Positions 1-9,288 of a stretch of DNA of 64,000 bases are shown in pieces; within the stretch, counting starts at the first letter, position 1, and every line of letters begins with the position of its first letter. The notes under the pieces were generated by a model. The model was given only the letters and a program-made list of their open reading frames with translations. It had not been told where the DNA came from and did not search any database. Source of the DNA: Clostridia bacterium (lineage in GTDB: Bacteria; Bacillota; Clostridia; Lachnospirales; Lachnospiraceae). The stretch covers positions 1 to 64,000 of the forward strand of contig CAJTDE010000024.1 of assembly GCA_910574835.1 (NCBI GenBank), in the 5' to 3' direction. Position numbers and translations under genes: made by a program.

Positions 1-130
1 ACATACACAAATCCGGTTTTTAAGCATTTATGGACAAAGGGGAAAAGTCTGACAGAGAACGAAGCATCCGGCTCTTCAGCGCCATGCGGGTATACAGCCA
101 GCAACACATGTATAATTGTATGGACAATTT

Positions 131-1435
131 TTAGGAATAATCTGATGGGATGGAGGAAAACGCAGGAATAATTTGCGGGAATAGGGTAAAAAAGCTTAGA
201 TTTAATTTGATGTTTGGATTAGCCACAATTTGACGTTCTACAAGATGGTTCCCTCCCCGCCTGCTCCAGCTTGTATGGTTGTGCTTCATCCGCCTGGCTA
301 TTACGCTCCATACATGGTTCTCCATCGTCCCCATGTTCCGGTATTCCAGTCCCTCCGGATGCTTCGGCAGTTCGAGGCCCTGCGACTGGTAGGGCAGCAG
401 TCCCTCTTTATTGTTCCTGTAATACCGAATCAGTTCCTCCACGTCTTCAATCTCCCCCTCTTCGCTCAGACTGTTTCGATATAGTTCAAGGTATTCAAAC
501 AACTCTTCAATCTTTTCTCCGTCCAGCAGCTCCATGATGTCTTTCACCGCTTTCTGATTGTGGACCCTCTCCCGGACCGCTTTGTTGCGATGGAATGGGT
601 CCAACTGGAAACACGTGCTTTTGTCTTTTACTTTTTTAATCCACGATGCCCCGTCTGCATTCAGTATCCGTTCGCATACTTCTTCCAGGTTATATGTTTC
701 GGCTATCGCCGCCTCCCGGTATTCGTGAAATTCTTTCGCCCTGGCAAAACCCGCCACCACCACCTTGTCGGAAAGGATGTACCTCTCTTTCCCGGTCTTC
801 TTCCAGCCGTCATAGGCAATCCCCACTTTTATCTCTGCCTTGTCCTGGCGGCTGCTTTCTCTGTCTTTTCCCTGCAGCCTCACATAAACCCCGTCCGCCT
901 CTTCAAACAGCACAGGGACTTCCCTTTTTCCTTGTATGTGGCCCTTTTTATGTTCTTCCACCAGCTGTGCCTCTTCTTCACACACTTTTTCTCCCAGGGA
1001 CTGTATTACGTTCCATACGCCCATTGCACTGATTGTCTGCCCCGTCATTTCGCTGACTTTTTCCGCACACTCCCGGTAAGACAGTTCGGTGACCCCTTTT
1101 ACCAGCAGTTCCGCCATGTTTGTGGAAATCAGGCCGACGTGGTCAAGCTGCAGGGTTTCGTCCAGCAGGTATACAAAATGCCGGGAGCCATCTTCTTGTG
1201 TCACTTCACAGACCGCCCTCCGGTAAGTCACTTCCCCATACACGGTCTTGATTGTGGTTTGGCGGTAACCCTTGTGGCGGTACTTTTTCTTGTCCCGTTC
1301 CTCCATCAGCATCCGGTCATACCGTTCCAGGAACTCGGTTGTGAACTGCCGGCCGATTTCACATACCCATGAAAAAATATTTTTCTCTAAAGTCTTGAAA
1401 GTTACACCGTTTTCCATTATCATTGAATTCATCAT
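131..1435 (-). CDS. ISLre2 family transposase (UPF0236), abnormal C-terminus
   Basis: A 434-residue protein of the ISLre2/UPF0236 type. The predicted DDE acidic residues lie in ADGVYV, in NADGASW and in the E of the MENHVWSVIARRMK stretch. After RRGGNHL (about residue 403) the sequence stops resembling the family, whose members normally continue with a basic tail. Here it runs into a hydrophobic, proline-rich tail of about 30 residues that ends at 131. I infer that the 3' end of the element is truncated or replaced near position 240 and that the copy is probably inactive. The start is the first ATG of ATGATG, preceded by AAGGG. No matching terminal inverted repeats were found on either side. 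Confidence 0.85.
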   Translation of the reverse strand: MMNSMIMENGVTFKTLEKNIFSWVCEIGRQFTTEFLERYDRMLMEERDKKKYRHKGYRQTTIKTVYGEVTYRRAVCEVTQEDGSRHFVYLLDETLQLDHVGLISTNMAELLVKGVTELSYRECAEKVSEMTGQTISAMGVWNVIQSLGEKVCEEEAQLVEEHKKGHIQGKREVPVLFEEADGVYVRLQGKDRESSRQDKAEIKVGIAYDGWKKTGKERYILSDKVVVAGFARAKEFHEYREAAIAETYNLEEVCERILNADGASWIKKVKDKSTCFQLDPFHRNKAVRERVHNQKAVKDIMELLDGEKIEELFEYLELYRNSLSEEGEIEDVEELIRYYRNNKEGLLPYQSQGLELPKHPEGLEYRNMGTMENHVWSVIARRMKHNHTSWSRRGGNHLVERQIVANPNIKLNLSFFTLFPQIIPAFSSIPSDYS

Positions 1436-1837
1436 ACAGTCCCTTATCTTTGTTTTTTCGCAAACTCAATCATAAGCGAAATCTGTATGTTTGGGAAGAG
1501 GTTTCGATCTCTTCCCTTTATTTTTGCCAATGATAATTATACTCTAAGTTCTAATATGAAAGGAATACGGAAAAAAGTGCATGGCCATAAAACATTACTA
1601 TATTTCGTGTATCCAGCACAAAGTGCCGCAAACCTAGTATTAATCAGGGATTGCAGCACCTATTGACTTCTTAAAGTGTCAAAACCGGGAATACAATTTA
1701 TTTTTAAAAGCAATCTCTTTCCACTCATATTAAGCTTATATTAAGATAATTCAGTTATATTAAAGCAATTACACCTTCTCAAACCAGAGGCTTAGACCCA
1801 TCCATCCATACAAAGCAACAATAACCTCCCTCACCCA
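1436..1837. other. Intergenic region, AT-rich, no gene seen
   Basis: About 400 bases between the transposase and the M23 peptidase. Apart from the hairpin at 1493-1525 there is only AT-rich sequence with several AATTAT/ATTAAG stretches. No reading frame with a ribosome binding site, RNA gene or repeat could be supported. Confidence 0.5.
1493..1525 (+). terminator. Hairpin with T-tract upstream of the transposase
   Basis: Arms GGGAAGAG (1493-1500) and CTCTTCCC (1509-1516) enclose an 8-base loop and are followed by TTTATTTTT. In the plus direction this has the form of an intrinsic terminator. Its position near the outer edge of the insertion element suggests insulation against transcription through the element, but no plus-strand gene ends here. 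Confidence 0.4.
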
Positions 1838-2926
1838 TTACTCTCTCATGTCATAAATCCGATACCACTCCTTGGTAGCATCATTCCGCGCACACTCGCT
1901 CCGGTTCCGGTAGAGAAACCTAACAATCTGGTAGCAGTCAATCCAAATCTCCGAATTTCCTTCCTTCTGGGATTCGTCAAAAATCAACTGTATCCCAAAG
2001 TGCAGGTGAGTCTGGTCAATATTATTCACATCCTCTTTGGTGCTGTATCCGGTATGCCCCATATATCCAATCACATCCCCTGCCTGAACCTCGCTTCCCT
2101 CCTCCAGATCAAGGGCATAGGGAAAGCCCTGCCTAAGATGCGCATAATAATAATACCGCTTCTTATCAAAGCTGCGGATACCGATACGCCACCCGCCGTA
2201 CTGATTCCACCCCAAAGCCTCCACATAACCGGACTCCACCGCAATAATCGGCGTGCCTACCTGCCCCATCATATCATGCCCCAAATGCTTCCTTCTGTAT
2301 CCGTAACTTCGCGACACTCCGAAATCATCATAATCACTGTAAGGAAAGTCCTTTGCAATCGGAAGAAATGCCTTAAGTCCATACCGTTTTTCCCACACAA
2401 GAGATATGCCATCCTCCGCCTCCTTCTCCCCCTGTGTCTTCCCTGCTGCCGTTTCCGCCGGAACCTGGATCTCATATTCGCCCACCATGCCGCCTAAAAC
2501 AGCCGTGTATGCCTCAAGATAATAACTGTAATATTTCATACCCTCGGTCAGCTCTCCTATAGCCTTTCCCTGAGTCAGATCCTCCGCCGCCTCTTTCAGA
2601 TATGCGTTTACCTGACTTTCCTTTGAAAAATCTCCTCCTGTCCTGGCAGCCGTGTAAGCCAAAAGCTCAATCCAGTTTAAATGCACCTCCTGCCCGTAGG
2701 TATCCCGATCATATTCATAGGCTTTCCCAAGAGCCTCCGCAGTCACCTGAAAATCCACCCATTTAATAAATTCTCCCGCCTGTTCCCCGGCCTCCGCCAC
2801 CGTAGATGACAGACAATGGACCTCTCTGTTTCTATAAACACAAACAATGGACAAACCTGCCAGAAGCAGTACCTCCAAAAGAATCAATCCTCTGAAAATT
2901 CTCTCTTTTATCATAAAAAATTGCAC
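1838..2926 (-). CDS. M23 family metallopeptidase, membrane-anchored
   Basis: A 362-residue cell-wall hydrolase of the LytM/M23 zinc endopeptidase type, expected to cut peptidoglycan cross-bridges outside the membrane. Residues about 8-30 form a hydrophobic signal anchor. A linker of about 160 residues without recognised motifs follows. The C-terminal M23 domain shows HLGHDMMG (the HxxxD zinc ligands), YYAHLR and THLHFGI (the HxH ligands), so the catalytic set is complete. It is transcribed divergently from the cold-shock gene and stands alone. The relatives SpoIIQ and MepM have similar layouts, but nothing here ties it to sporulation. The substrate is unknown. Confidence 0.85.
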   Translation of the reverse strand: MQFFMIKERIFRGLILLEVLLLAGLSIVCVYRNREVHCLSSTVAEAGEQAGEFIKWVDFQVTAEALGKAYEYDRDTYGQEVHLNWIELLAYTAARTGGDFSKESQVNAYLKEAAEDLTQGKAIGELTEGMKYYSYYLEAYTAVLGGMVGEYEIQVPAETAAGKTQGEKEAEDGISLVWEKRYGLKAFLPIAKDFPYSDYDDFGVSRSYGYRRKHLGHDMMGQVGTPIIAVESGYVEALGWNQYGGWRIGIRSFDKKRYYYYAHLRQGFPYALDLEEGSEVQAGDVIGYMGHTGYSTKEDVNNIDQTHLHFGIQLIFDESQKEGNSEIWIDCYQIVRFLYRNRSECARNDATKEWYRIYDMRE

Positions 2927-2990
2927 TCTTTTAATTATTGCATTTTATTCAAATAAACGCGAAAAAAGACCCGGAAAAGCGTAAATTTTA

Positions 2991-3019
2991 TTGACAGCAT
3001 TTCCCGTTTATGATAATCT
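2991..3019 (+). promoter_or_regulatory. Promoter of the cold-shock gene
   Basis: TTGACA (2991-2996) is followed by a 17-base spacer and TAATCT (3014-3019), with TG one base upstream of the -10 hexamer (extended -10). The predicted start near 3026 leaves an untranslated leader of about 50 bases, as is usual for csp genes. Confidence 0.7.
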
Positions 3020-3077
3020 ATTACTGTTGCCGCTGTGCAACGAGACACTTTTTAATATTTTCGGAGGTATTATCGCA

Positions 3078-3275
3078 ATGCAAGGTACAGTTAAGTGGTT
3101 CAACAATCAAAAGGGTTACGGCTTCATTTCTGACGAGCAGGGAAACGATGTATTTGTACATTACTCCGGCATCACCATGGATGGTTTCAAGTCTCTGGAA
3201 GAGGGGCAGGCTGTTGAATTTGATGTTGTAGACGGTGCAAAGGGACCGCAGGCTACGAATGTAACCAGAGTTTAA
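3078..3275 (+). CDS. Cold-shock domain protein (CspA/CspB family)
   Basis: A 65-residue single cold-shock domain, an OB-fold that binds single-stranded RNA and DNA and melts RNA structure during growth in the cold. Both nucleic-acid binding motifs are intact: KGYGFIS (RNP1) and DVFVHYS (RNP2). The length matches the family exactly. The ATG at 3078 is chosen because the protein then begins MQGTVKWF, as family members do, with GGAGG at 3063-3067; the longer in-frame extension is not conserved-looking. The gene has its own promoter and terminator, so it is monocistronic. Confidence 0.95.
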   Translation: MQGTVKWFNNQKGYGFISDEQGNDVFVHYSGITMDGFKSLEEGQAVEFDVVDGAKGPQATNVTRV

Positions 3276-3361
3276 TCAGCCTAATTATCCATGCGTTTTA
3301 TTTTATATAGATCGCATTCCAAAGAAGATAAAAGCAACTGGTTAAAGCAAAATCGAAAATG

Positions 3362-3401
3362 AGCCGTTTTGACAGAAGATTTTTGTCAAAACGGCTTTTT
3401 T
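3362..3401 (+). terminator. Terminator of the cold-shock gene
   Basis: A perfect 12-base stem, AGCCGTTTTGAC with GTCAAAACGGCT, followed by a run of six T residues. It lies about 90 bases after the csp stop. Confidence 0.9.
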
Positions 3402-3451
3402 CTGTTCTTGGACGCTTTGTTTGATAAAGCTCTTTTCTTTTTTGCAGATTC

Positions 3452-3460
3452 TGCTATAAT
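3452..3460 (+). promoter_or_regulatory. Extended -10 promoter of asnA
   Basis: TGCTATAAT gives a consensus -10 (TATAAT, 3455-3460) with the upstream TG. No good -35 hexamer is present at 16-18 bases, so the extended -10 probably compensates. The leader to the ATG at 3507 is about 40 bases, with AGAGGAG as the ribosome binding site. Confidence 0.6.
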
Positions 3461-3506
3461 AGACTTCGTATTTTAAGTACCGAAAAAGTTTTAGAGGAGA
3501 TTTATT

Positions 3507-4517
3507 ATGGAGCATCTATACATACCCAAGGACTATCAGTCCCAGCTTAGCCTGTACGATACACAGGTGGCTATTAAAACGGTAAAGGATTTCTTTCAGC
3601 AGAGCCTTGCCGAGCAACTGTATCTTCTCCGGGTTTCCGCGCCTCTCTTTGTGACGCCGGAGTCCGGTCTCAATGACAATCTGAACGGCGTGGAGCGGCC
3701 CGTCACCTTCGGCATTAAGGAGCAGAATGAACGTCCTGTGGAGATTGTGCACTCCCTTGCCAAGTGGAAGCGCAACGCCCTGAAGCAGTACGGCTTTCAC
3801 ATCGGGGAAGGACTCTACACAGACATGAGCGCCATCCGCCGGGACGAGGACACGGACAATATACATTCCATCTACGTAGATCAGTGGGATTGGGAAAAAA
3901 TCATTTTAAAAGAGGATCGGAATAAGGATTATCTGAAGGAAACGGTCCGCAAGGTTTACAAGGCCCTTAAGAAAACGGAAAAATATATGTCCATTCGTTA
4001 TGATTATATAGAAGAAATTCTGCCCAGGGATATCTTCTTTATCACTACCCAGGAGCTGGCGGACCGTTACCCGGACAACACGCCGAAGGAGCGGGAGAAT
4101 CTCATTGCCAAGGAAAAGGGCGCCGTATTTCTTATGGAGATCGGTGATAAGCTGGCGGACGGAAAGCCCCATGACGGCCGTGCGCCGGACTATGACGACT
4201 GGCATCTGAACGGTGATATTATTGTATGGTATCCCGTTTTAGGGCATGCACTGGAGCTTTCCTCTATGGGAATCCGTGTGGATGAGGAAGCGCTTAAGCG
4301 TCAGCTGGAGCTCGCCGGATGCGAGGAGCGGGCGGAACTACCCTTCCAGAAAGCAATCCTGGAGCAGAAGCTTCCCTATACGGTGGGCGGCGGAATCGGC
4401 CAGTCCCGAATCTGTATGTTTTATCTGCGGAAGGCCCACATTGGGGAGGTTCAGGTTTCCATCTGGCCGGAGGATGTCCGCAAGACAGCCCGGATGCACG
4501 GAGTGATGCTGCTGTAA
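3507..4517 (+). CDS. asnA: Aspartate--ammonia ligase (asparagine synthetase A)
   Basis: A 336-residue AsnA, the ammonia-dependent enzyme that makes asparagine from aspartate with ATP cleavage to AMP. It belongs to the class II aminoacyl-tRNA synthetase fold. Family signatures seen are the N-terminal stretch ending [16 protein letters not shown], the adjacent PVTF, the [11 protein letters not shown] motif, and the C-terminal GGGIGQSR motif 3 equivalent. Length is normal (about 330). It is single and has its own promoter; the next gene is convergent. A short untranslated leader leaves no room for a T-box. Confidence 0.96.
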   Translation: MEHLYIPKDYQSQLSLYDTQVAIKTVKDFFQQSLAEQLYLLRVSAPLFVTPESGLNDNLNGVERPVTFGIKEQNERPVEIVHSLAKWKRNALKQYGFHIGEGLYTDMSAIRRDEDTDNIHSIYVDQWDWEKIILKEDRNKDYLKETVRKVYKALKKTEKYMSIRYDYIEEILPRDIFFITTQELADRYPDNTPKERENLIAKEKGAVFLMEIGDKLADGKPHDGRAPDYDDWHLNGDIIVWYPVLGHALELSSMGIRVDEEALKRQLELAGCEERAELPFQKAILEQKLPYTVGGGIGQSRICMFYLRKAHIGEVQVSIWPEDVRKTARMHGVMLL

Positions 4518-4638
4518 GGCTTTTTTGCGGAGCATTTCGATGCATAACTGCAAGGTTAATAAAATGAGAGGGCGGCCTTGGCCATATCCCCTTGGCCCGC
4601 TGCCCGTTGGAAACGTGCCCGTCGGGCGCACATAAAGA

Positions 4639-4676
4639 GGCTGCCGCAGAATCCGCCGACTGATTCTGCGGCAGCC
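4639..4676. terminator. Bidirectional terminator between asnA and an rRNA methyltransferase
   Basis: A perfect 14-base stem (4639-4652 with 4663-4676; GGCTGCCGCAGAAT and its complement) lies between two convergent genes. The T-rich flanks are modest on both sides (CATTATTTT on plus, TCTTTAT on minus), so it may serve both. Confidence 0.75.
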
Positions 4677-4706
4677 CATTATTTTAATGCCACGAAAAAT
4701 CCGTTT

Positions 4707-6062
4707 TCAATTCTTCCGCAGTCCCTTGGGATAATGATTCTTCACCATCCCTCCGGCCTGTTTCCCCCAGCCTATGGAATACCCCTCCGCAAGCATAAGC
4801 TGCCATCCCTTTTCTCCCTGTCTCTCAAAGACGGCGCCCCTTATATATTCCTCCGCCTCCCCCGCATTCAGAAGGCAGCAATGAGCCGCTTCCTGCGGCT
4901 TTAAGGCCAGAGCCAGGGCATGGGCAGGCTCAAACCTGTTCTTTTTCAGCGTTCCCAGGTGAAGCCCCGGGCGCAGCACCTTAAGCCCTTTTAACGGAAA
5001 TACCTGCGGCAAAAGATACAGCTGTTCCCCAAACAGCACCGGAATCCCCGCAGGCTCACAGCGCAGGTCTTCTCTTTTAAACTCTTCATACAGCTTCCGG
5101 ATACTGCGGTCTATCGGCTGCATTTTCCAAGGTAATTCCTGCTGGAAAGCTTCTCCCTCTCTTTGAAGAACAGCCGCGAAATGTCCCTCCCCCTCAAGGC
5201 GGTGGGGCCAGAGCCGGAAGGTATCCGCTGTCTCCGGCCGGGCGCCGATCCACTCCGGCCTTCCGGCCGAAAATTTCTCACAGGCCGCTGTCCTTTTTAC
5301 GGAAAACTCCGGATGCCCGTCTAAAAAGGCGCTGACGCTTCCCTCATTTTCCTCCGGCGAGAAGGTGCAGGTGGAATAAATCAATACCCCTCCCGGACGA
5401 AGCATCTTAGCCGCCGCTCTTAAGATCTCCTGCTGCCGCTCGACACACATGGAGACATTTTCCCTGCTCCATTGTACGGCTGCCTGCTCCTCCTTGCGGA
5501 ACATTCCCTCCCCGGAGCAGGGCGCATCCACCATAATCCGGTCAAAAAAGTCCGGGAAACGGTCCGCCAGACATTCCGGGCGTTCGTTTGTTACCACGCA
5601 GTTTCGGATGCCCATGCGCTCCACATTGGAGGAAAGAATCTTTGCTCGGGCCGGATGGATTTCGTTGGACACAAGAAGGCCCTGACCTTTCATGGATGCC
5701 GCCAGGTGGGTCGTCTTTCCTCCCGGCGCAGCGCAGAGATCCAGAACACGTTCTCCGGGTCCGGCATCCGCAAGGGTTCCCACCGCCATTGCGCTTGGCT
5801 CCTGAATGTAATACAAGCCGGCTTCGTGGTACGGATGCTTCCCCGGCCTGTCTTCTTCTCCGTAATAAAATCCGTTCTCCGCCCAGGGAACAGGACGCAG
5901 AGAAAAGGAGGAGAGCTTTTCGAACTCCTCCAAAGTGATTTTCAGCGTATTAACCCTGAGAGCCTGGGCCGGTTCTCTCTCCCAGCTCTCTAAAAACGCC
6001 TGGTACTCCTCTCCCAAAAAGCGCTGCATCCGCTCTTTAAATTCCTGTGGCAGCTTTGTCAT
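4707..6062 (-). CDS. RsmB/NOP family rRNA cytosine-C5 methyltransferase (RsmF-like)
   Basis: A 451-residue SAM-dependent methyltransferase of the NOL1/NOP2/Sun family, which places a methyl group on C5 of a cytosine in 16S rRNA. The SAM site is LDLCAAPGGKTTHLA (about 107-121). The two cysteines of the covalent mechanism are in VDAPCSGEG (C182) and STCTFSPEEN (C232). The region after about 290 resembles the C-terminal RsmF domain. It lies 65 bases downstream of a second rRNA methyltransferase gene on the same strand, so the two are probably co-transcribed. The exact target base cannot be told from sequence. Confidence 0.88.
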   Translation of the reverse strand: MTKLPQEFKERMQRFLGEEYQAFLESWEREPAQALRVNTLKITLEEFEKLSSFSLRPVPWAENGFYYGEEDRPGKHPYHEAGLYYIQEPSAMAVGTLADAGPGERVLDLCAAPGGKTTHLAASMKGQGLLVSNEIHPARAKILSSNVERMGIRNCVVTNERPECLADRFPDFFDRIMVDAPCSGEGMFRKEEQAAVQWSRENVSMCVERQQEILRAAAKMLRPGGVLIYSTCTFSPEENEGSVSAFLDGHPEFSVKRTAACEKFSAGRPEWIGARPETADTFRLWPHRLEGEGHFAAVLQREGEAFQQELPWKMQPIDRSIRKLYEEFKREDLRCEPAGIPVLFGEQLYLLPQVFPLKGLKVLRPGLHLGTLKKNRFEPAHALALALKPQEAAHCCLLNAGEAEEYIRGAVFERQGEKGWQLMLAEGYSIGWGKQAGGMVKNHYPKGLRKN

Positions 6063-6127
6063 ATTCTGCGCCTTTCTTTTTTCTCTTTATAATATTTGTA
6101 CTTTGCAAAGCGGCGTTTTTTGAAAGC

Positions 6128-7330
6128 TTATTTCTCATCGCATACCTGAAAAATATAGAATTTCAGATAATAGGATTCCTCCGCCGCCCACAGTATGGGG
6201 TGATCCGGCGCCTGGGTACGGTACTCTACCTGGCGCAGCCGCTTATGCACGCTTTTTGCCGCCTGGTGTAAGGTCTGGGTGAAAAGCTCATACGTCATAA
6301 AATGGGAACAGGAGCAGGTGGCAAGAAAGCCTCCGTCCCTTACAAGCTTCATCCCGCGCATATTGATTTCCCGATAGCCCTTCACCGCATTTTTTACGGA
6401 ATTGCGGGACTTGGTAAAGGCCGGCGGGTCCAGTATCACCACGTCAAACAGCTCTTTTTTCTCCTCCAGCTCGGGCAGAAGATCAAAGACGTCGGCGCAG
6501 AGAAAGCTTACACGATTCTCCAGGCGGTTGAGAGCCGCATTTTTACGTGCCTGCTCCACGCCAAGCTCAGAGGCATCCACACCCAGAACTTCCCTGGCTC
6601 CGGCAATGCCCGCATTGAGAGCAAAGGAGCCTGTGTGCGTGAAGCAGTCCAGCACCTTTGCATCCTTACAGAGCCTTTGAATGGCCAGGCGGTTGTATTT
6701 TTGATCCAGGAAAAATCCCGTTTTCTGTCCGTCCTGTACATCTACCAGATAGCGGACGCCGTTTTCCTGAATCTCTACCTGGGTATCAAACGCCTCTCCG
6801 AGAAAGCCCTTACGCCGCTCCATCCCCTCTTTTTCCCGTTCCTTTGCATCGCTTCGCTCATAGACGCCCCGGATTGTGATGCCGTCCCCGGCCAGTATTT
6901 CCTTGAGAAGCCGGATCAGCGTCTCTTTCATCCGGTCAATGCCAAGGGCCAAGGACTGGACTACCAGAACATCGGAAAATTTATCTACTACAAAGCCCGG
7001 CAGAAAATCCGCCTCCCCGAAGACCAGGCGGCAGCTGTCCGTGTCTGCGGTGCGTTTGCGGTATTCCCAGGCGTTTTGAAGGCGCATACGGAGGAAGCTC
7101 TCGTCTATCTCCTGATCTTTCCGGCGTGTCATCATGCGGATTCGTATCTTGGAATGGGTATTGATAAATCCACGGCCCAGGCAGTACCCGTCAAAATCAC
7201 GGACCAGTACCAGGTCTCCGTCCGCAAAGCCGCCCGTCACGGAGGCGATTTCATTGTCATAGATCCACAGGCCGCCTGCCTTGAAGAAACGGCCCTCTCC
7301 CTTTTTCAGATTTACTACCGCGTGTTCCAT
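6128..7330 (-). CDS. RlmI-like 23S rRNA cytosine-C5 methyltransferase
   Basis: A 400-residue class I methyltransferase of the RlmI/COG1092 type. It has an N-terminal PUA domain (about 1-75, including GGLWIYDNEI), a central RlmI-like EEHEH domain, and a Rossmann methyltransferase domain with VLDCFTHTGSFALNA (motif I) and the catalytic VILDPPAFTKSR. E. coli RlmI modifies C1962 of 23S rRNA; the same reaction is inferred here. Length matches (396 in E. coli). It is first in a pair with the RsmF-like gene. The upstream neighbour nth is separated by about 150 bases and a weak hairpin. Confidence 0.87.
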   Translation of the reverse strand: MEHAVVNLKKGEGRFFKAGGLWIYDNEIASVTGGFADGDLVLVRDFDGYCLGRGFINTHSKIRIRMMTRRKDQEIDESFLRMRLQNAWEYRKRTADTDSCRLVFGEADFLPGFVVDKFSDVLVVQSLALGIDRMKETLIRLLKEILAGDGITIRGVYERSDAKEREKEGMERRKGFLGEAFDTQVEIQENGVRYLVDVQDGQKTGFFLDQKYNRLAIQRLCKDAKVLDCFTHTGSFALNAGIAGAREVLGVDASELGVEQARKNAALNRLENRVSFLCADVFDLLPELEEKKELFDVVILDPPAFTKSRNSVKNAVKGYREINMRGMKLVRDGGFLATCSCSHFMTYELFTQTLHQAAKSVHKRLRQVEYRTQAPDHPILWAAEESYYLKFYIFQVCDEK

Positions 7331-7448
7331 CTGTGTCTCCTTTTTCTATTCTTCCAATGACCAAGTGATTCCTACACCGGCATATCAAAAAGATCCGTTC
7401 TCTGTCTGTTAAATGCCTTCGGGAAACCGGTCAGGGTATGCTTAAAAT

Positions 7449-7470
7449 CCGGCAGTGATGCATATGCCGG
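7449..7470 (-). terminator. Possible terminator after nth
   Basis: CCGGCA (7449-7454) and TGCCGG (7465-7470) can pair just downstream of the nth stop, followed on the minus strand by ATTTTAAG. The stem is short and the T-tract weak. CCGGCATAT at 7377-7385 offers an alternative partner for the ATATGCCGG at 7462-7470. Confidence 0.3.
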
Positions 7471-7476
7471 CATGTC

Positions 7477-8118
7477 CTAATGATCCACGCCGTTTTTGGC
7501 ACAGATATCCCTGACGCAGCATTTGTCGCAGTAGGGCTTCGTCCGGGCCGTACACACGTCTCTTCCGTGATACACCAGGCGGTGGCAGAAGTCGCTGCCC
7601 TCCTCCGGGGGAATCAGCTTCCAGAGGGCCATTTCTACCTTCTTGGGGTCCTTGCAGTTATCTACCAGACCCATGCGGTTTGTGAGGCGGATACAGTGCG
7701 TATCTGTCACTATGGCAGGCTTTCCGAATACGTCGCCCATAATCAGATTGGCGCTTTTCCGGCCTACGCCCGGAAGCTTTAAGAGTTCCTCAAAGGTGTC
7801 GGGAATATTTCCTTCATACTGTTCCATAAGTATCTTCATGCAGGCGCTGATGTCTCTGGCCTTGCTGTGTCCCAGGCCGCAGGGCTTTACGATAGCTTCG
7901 ATGTCCTCCACCGGGGCTTCTGCCAGTGATTTGACGTCAGGGTACTTTTTGTAGAGGTCTTTTACAACTACATTCACCCGGGCGTCCGTACACTGGGCTG
8001 CCAGGCGCACGCTTACCAGAAGCTTCCATGCCTGGTTATAGTCCAGGGTGCAGTCTGCGTCGGGATATTCCTTTTTTAACCTGGCTATCAGCTCCAGGGC
8101 CAGTTCTTCTTTTGTCAT
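7477..8118 (-). CDS. nth: Endonuclease III (DNA glycosylase/AP lyase)
   Basis: A 213-residue base-excision-repair enzyme that removes oxidised pyrimidines and nicks the abasic site. The HhH-GPD core shows LPGVGRKSANLI with the catalytic lysine, and the catalytic aspartate in TDTHCIRLTNR. Four cysteines near the C-terminus form the 4Fe-4S loop, but their spacing is C-x7-C-x2-C-x5-C, one residue longer than the usual C-x6-C-x2-C-x5-C. The start at 8118 is chosen for its AGGAAGGAAAT ribosome binding site and the family-like MTKEEL start; a 30-residue extension upstream looks random. Confidence 0.93.
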   Translation of the reverse strand: MTKEELALELIARLKKEYPDADCTLDYNQAWKLLVSVRLAAQCTDARVNVVVKDLYKKYPDVKSLAEAPVEDIEAIVKPCGLGHSKARDISACMKILMEQYEGNIPDTFEELLKLPGVGRKSANLIMGDVFGKPAIVTDTHCIRLTNRMGLVDNCKDPKKVEMALWKLIPPEEGSDFCHRLVYHGRDVCTARTKPYCDKCCVRDICAKNGVDH

Positions 8119-8277
8119 AATGATTTCCTTCCTCTCTAAGCAGCCATGATTCTGCTGTGTATTGTATCTGCTATATTTGTTATAAAAGCAATATTCTTTC
8201 CATTTCATTAATTGCCTTAATTATATAATGTTACCAGGGCACTTTCCAGTATTTTTTAAAATTTTGCGGTCATCGTA

Positions 8278-9288
8278 TTAATATCCTTCGCAACCCGGAA
8301 TATGGAAAGACAAACAATTTAAAAAGTTCCCGGCATATGACATATATCTTGTCATCCCCATCCCTCTTTTCCAGGTGATATAGGTATGTTCCTGTGTTCC
8401 GAATGTTATAGGCCACAGATTATAGCGCCTTTCGTCTCCGTCCGCTGTGATAAAATTATGATATCTCTCATCTAAATCTCTTCCTTTATACAAAAATTCA
8501 ATTCTGTTTTCCTCACTATGATTTTCATAAAAAGTATCTTCAAATCCCTCTTCTGAGCATACCTCCCGCCAATATGCAAAGGGATACCCCGCCTCGCCTG
8601 TCATTCCTTTTTTCATATACTCTATGTCCGGAGGGAACGTGTCCCACTGATTCAGCATTTCCACCGTTTGATCCAAATAGGCAAACTCATAGATCTTATC
8701 ATCTGTTACATAATAATACCCTAATGGGAAAAAGTCACAGGCATAACAGCATTTCCAAAATGTAATATCACTATGCTCCGGACATTCTCCCTCTAAATCT
8801 GTCAAAAAAATTTCATAGCAATTACCCAATTTTATTTCCGGAAGCCCTCTCACTACCAAAGTTCCGGTTCCCTGAAGCGGTCCGTCACCATACAATAATT
8901 CACAAAAAATCCCGATCCTCATCTCCGTTCCATCCATCGGAAACCAAAAAGGATTGTGATGTGTAGGAATAAAGGAGTCCTCCGTGATCCCGGCAGCATA
9001 TTCACGAAGTGCCGAAATCCTTTCCTCTGCTTGGACTCTTTCTTCCTCCATCCTTGCCTGCTCCGCCTCTTCTGCCGCTTTTCTTTCTTCCTCTTCTGCT
9101 TTTATTTTCTCCATCTTTGCTTTCCGTTCCGCTTCCTCCGCCTCCCTTGCCGCAGCATCGGCAAAACTTAAAAAGACATCCTCTTTCATCTGGCCATCAC
9201 ACAAATCCGCCCTGTCCATCTTCCACAGATATAAGAATATCAAAATCAAACAGAGGCTTATGATCCCGGCTTTTTCATACCTTTTCAT
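8278..9288 (-). CDS. Membrane-anchored coiled-coil protein, unknown function
   Basis: A 336-residue protein I do not recognise. Residues about 7-23 form a membrane segment (GIISLCLILIFLYLW). A strongly charged Glu/Lys/Ala stretch (about 45-95) predicts a long coiled coil. The C-terminal 230 residues are rich in aromatic residues and cysteine and are expected to lie outside the membrane. They contain several Cys (for example KCCYACDFF) and end in IPGCEGY. The start is set at the ATG preceded by GAGAGGAGC. It is a single gene, divergent from the next one at 9509. It could be a secreted sensor or surface protein, but there is no evidence for a specific role. Confidence 0.65.
   Translation of the reverse strand: MKRYEKAGIISLCLILIFLYLWKMDRADLCDGQMKEDVFLSFADAAAREAEEAERKAKMEKIKAEEEERKAAEEAEQARMEEERVQAEERISALREYAAGITEDSFIPTHHNPFWFPMDGTEMRIGIFCELLYGDGPLQGTGTLVVRGLPEIKLGNCYEIFLTDLEGECPEHSDITFWKCCYACDFFPLGYYYVTDDKIYEFAYLDQTVEMLNQWDTFPPDIEYMKKGMTGEAGYPFAYWREVCSEEGFEDTFYENHSEENRIEFLYKGRDLDERYHNFITADGDERRYNLWPITFGTQEHTYITWKRGMGMTRYMSYAGNFLNCLSFHIPGCEGY

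Larger units (their letters stand above)
131..1525 (-). mobile_element. Remnant of an ISLre2-like insertion sequence
   Basis: This covers the transposase gene and its upstream hairpin (1493-1516). The outer ends are not defined because no paired terminal repeats or target duplication could be seen. The transposase tail looks non-native, so the right-hand end of the element (at low coordinates here) is probably missing. Confidence 0.45.

Noticed and set aside
3421-3426. TTGATA as -35 of asnA
   Set aside because: It lies 28 bases from the TATAAT, too far for a functional promoter.
8119-8208. Thirty-residue N-terminal extension of endonuclease III
   Set aside because: The extension is unlike the family and lacks a ribosome binding site, whereas the ATG at 8118 has a strong one.
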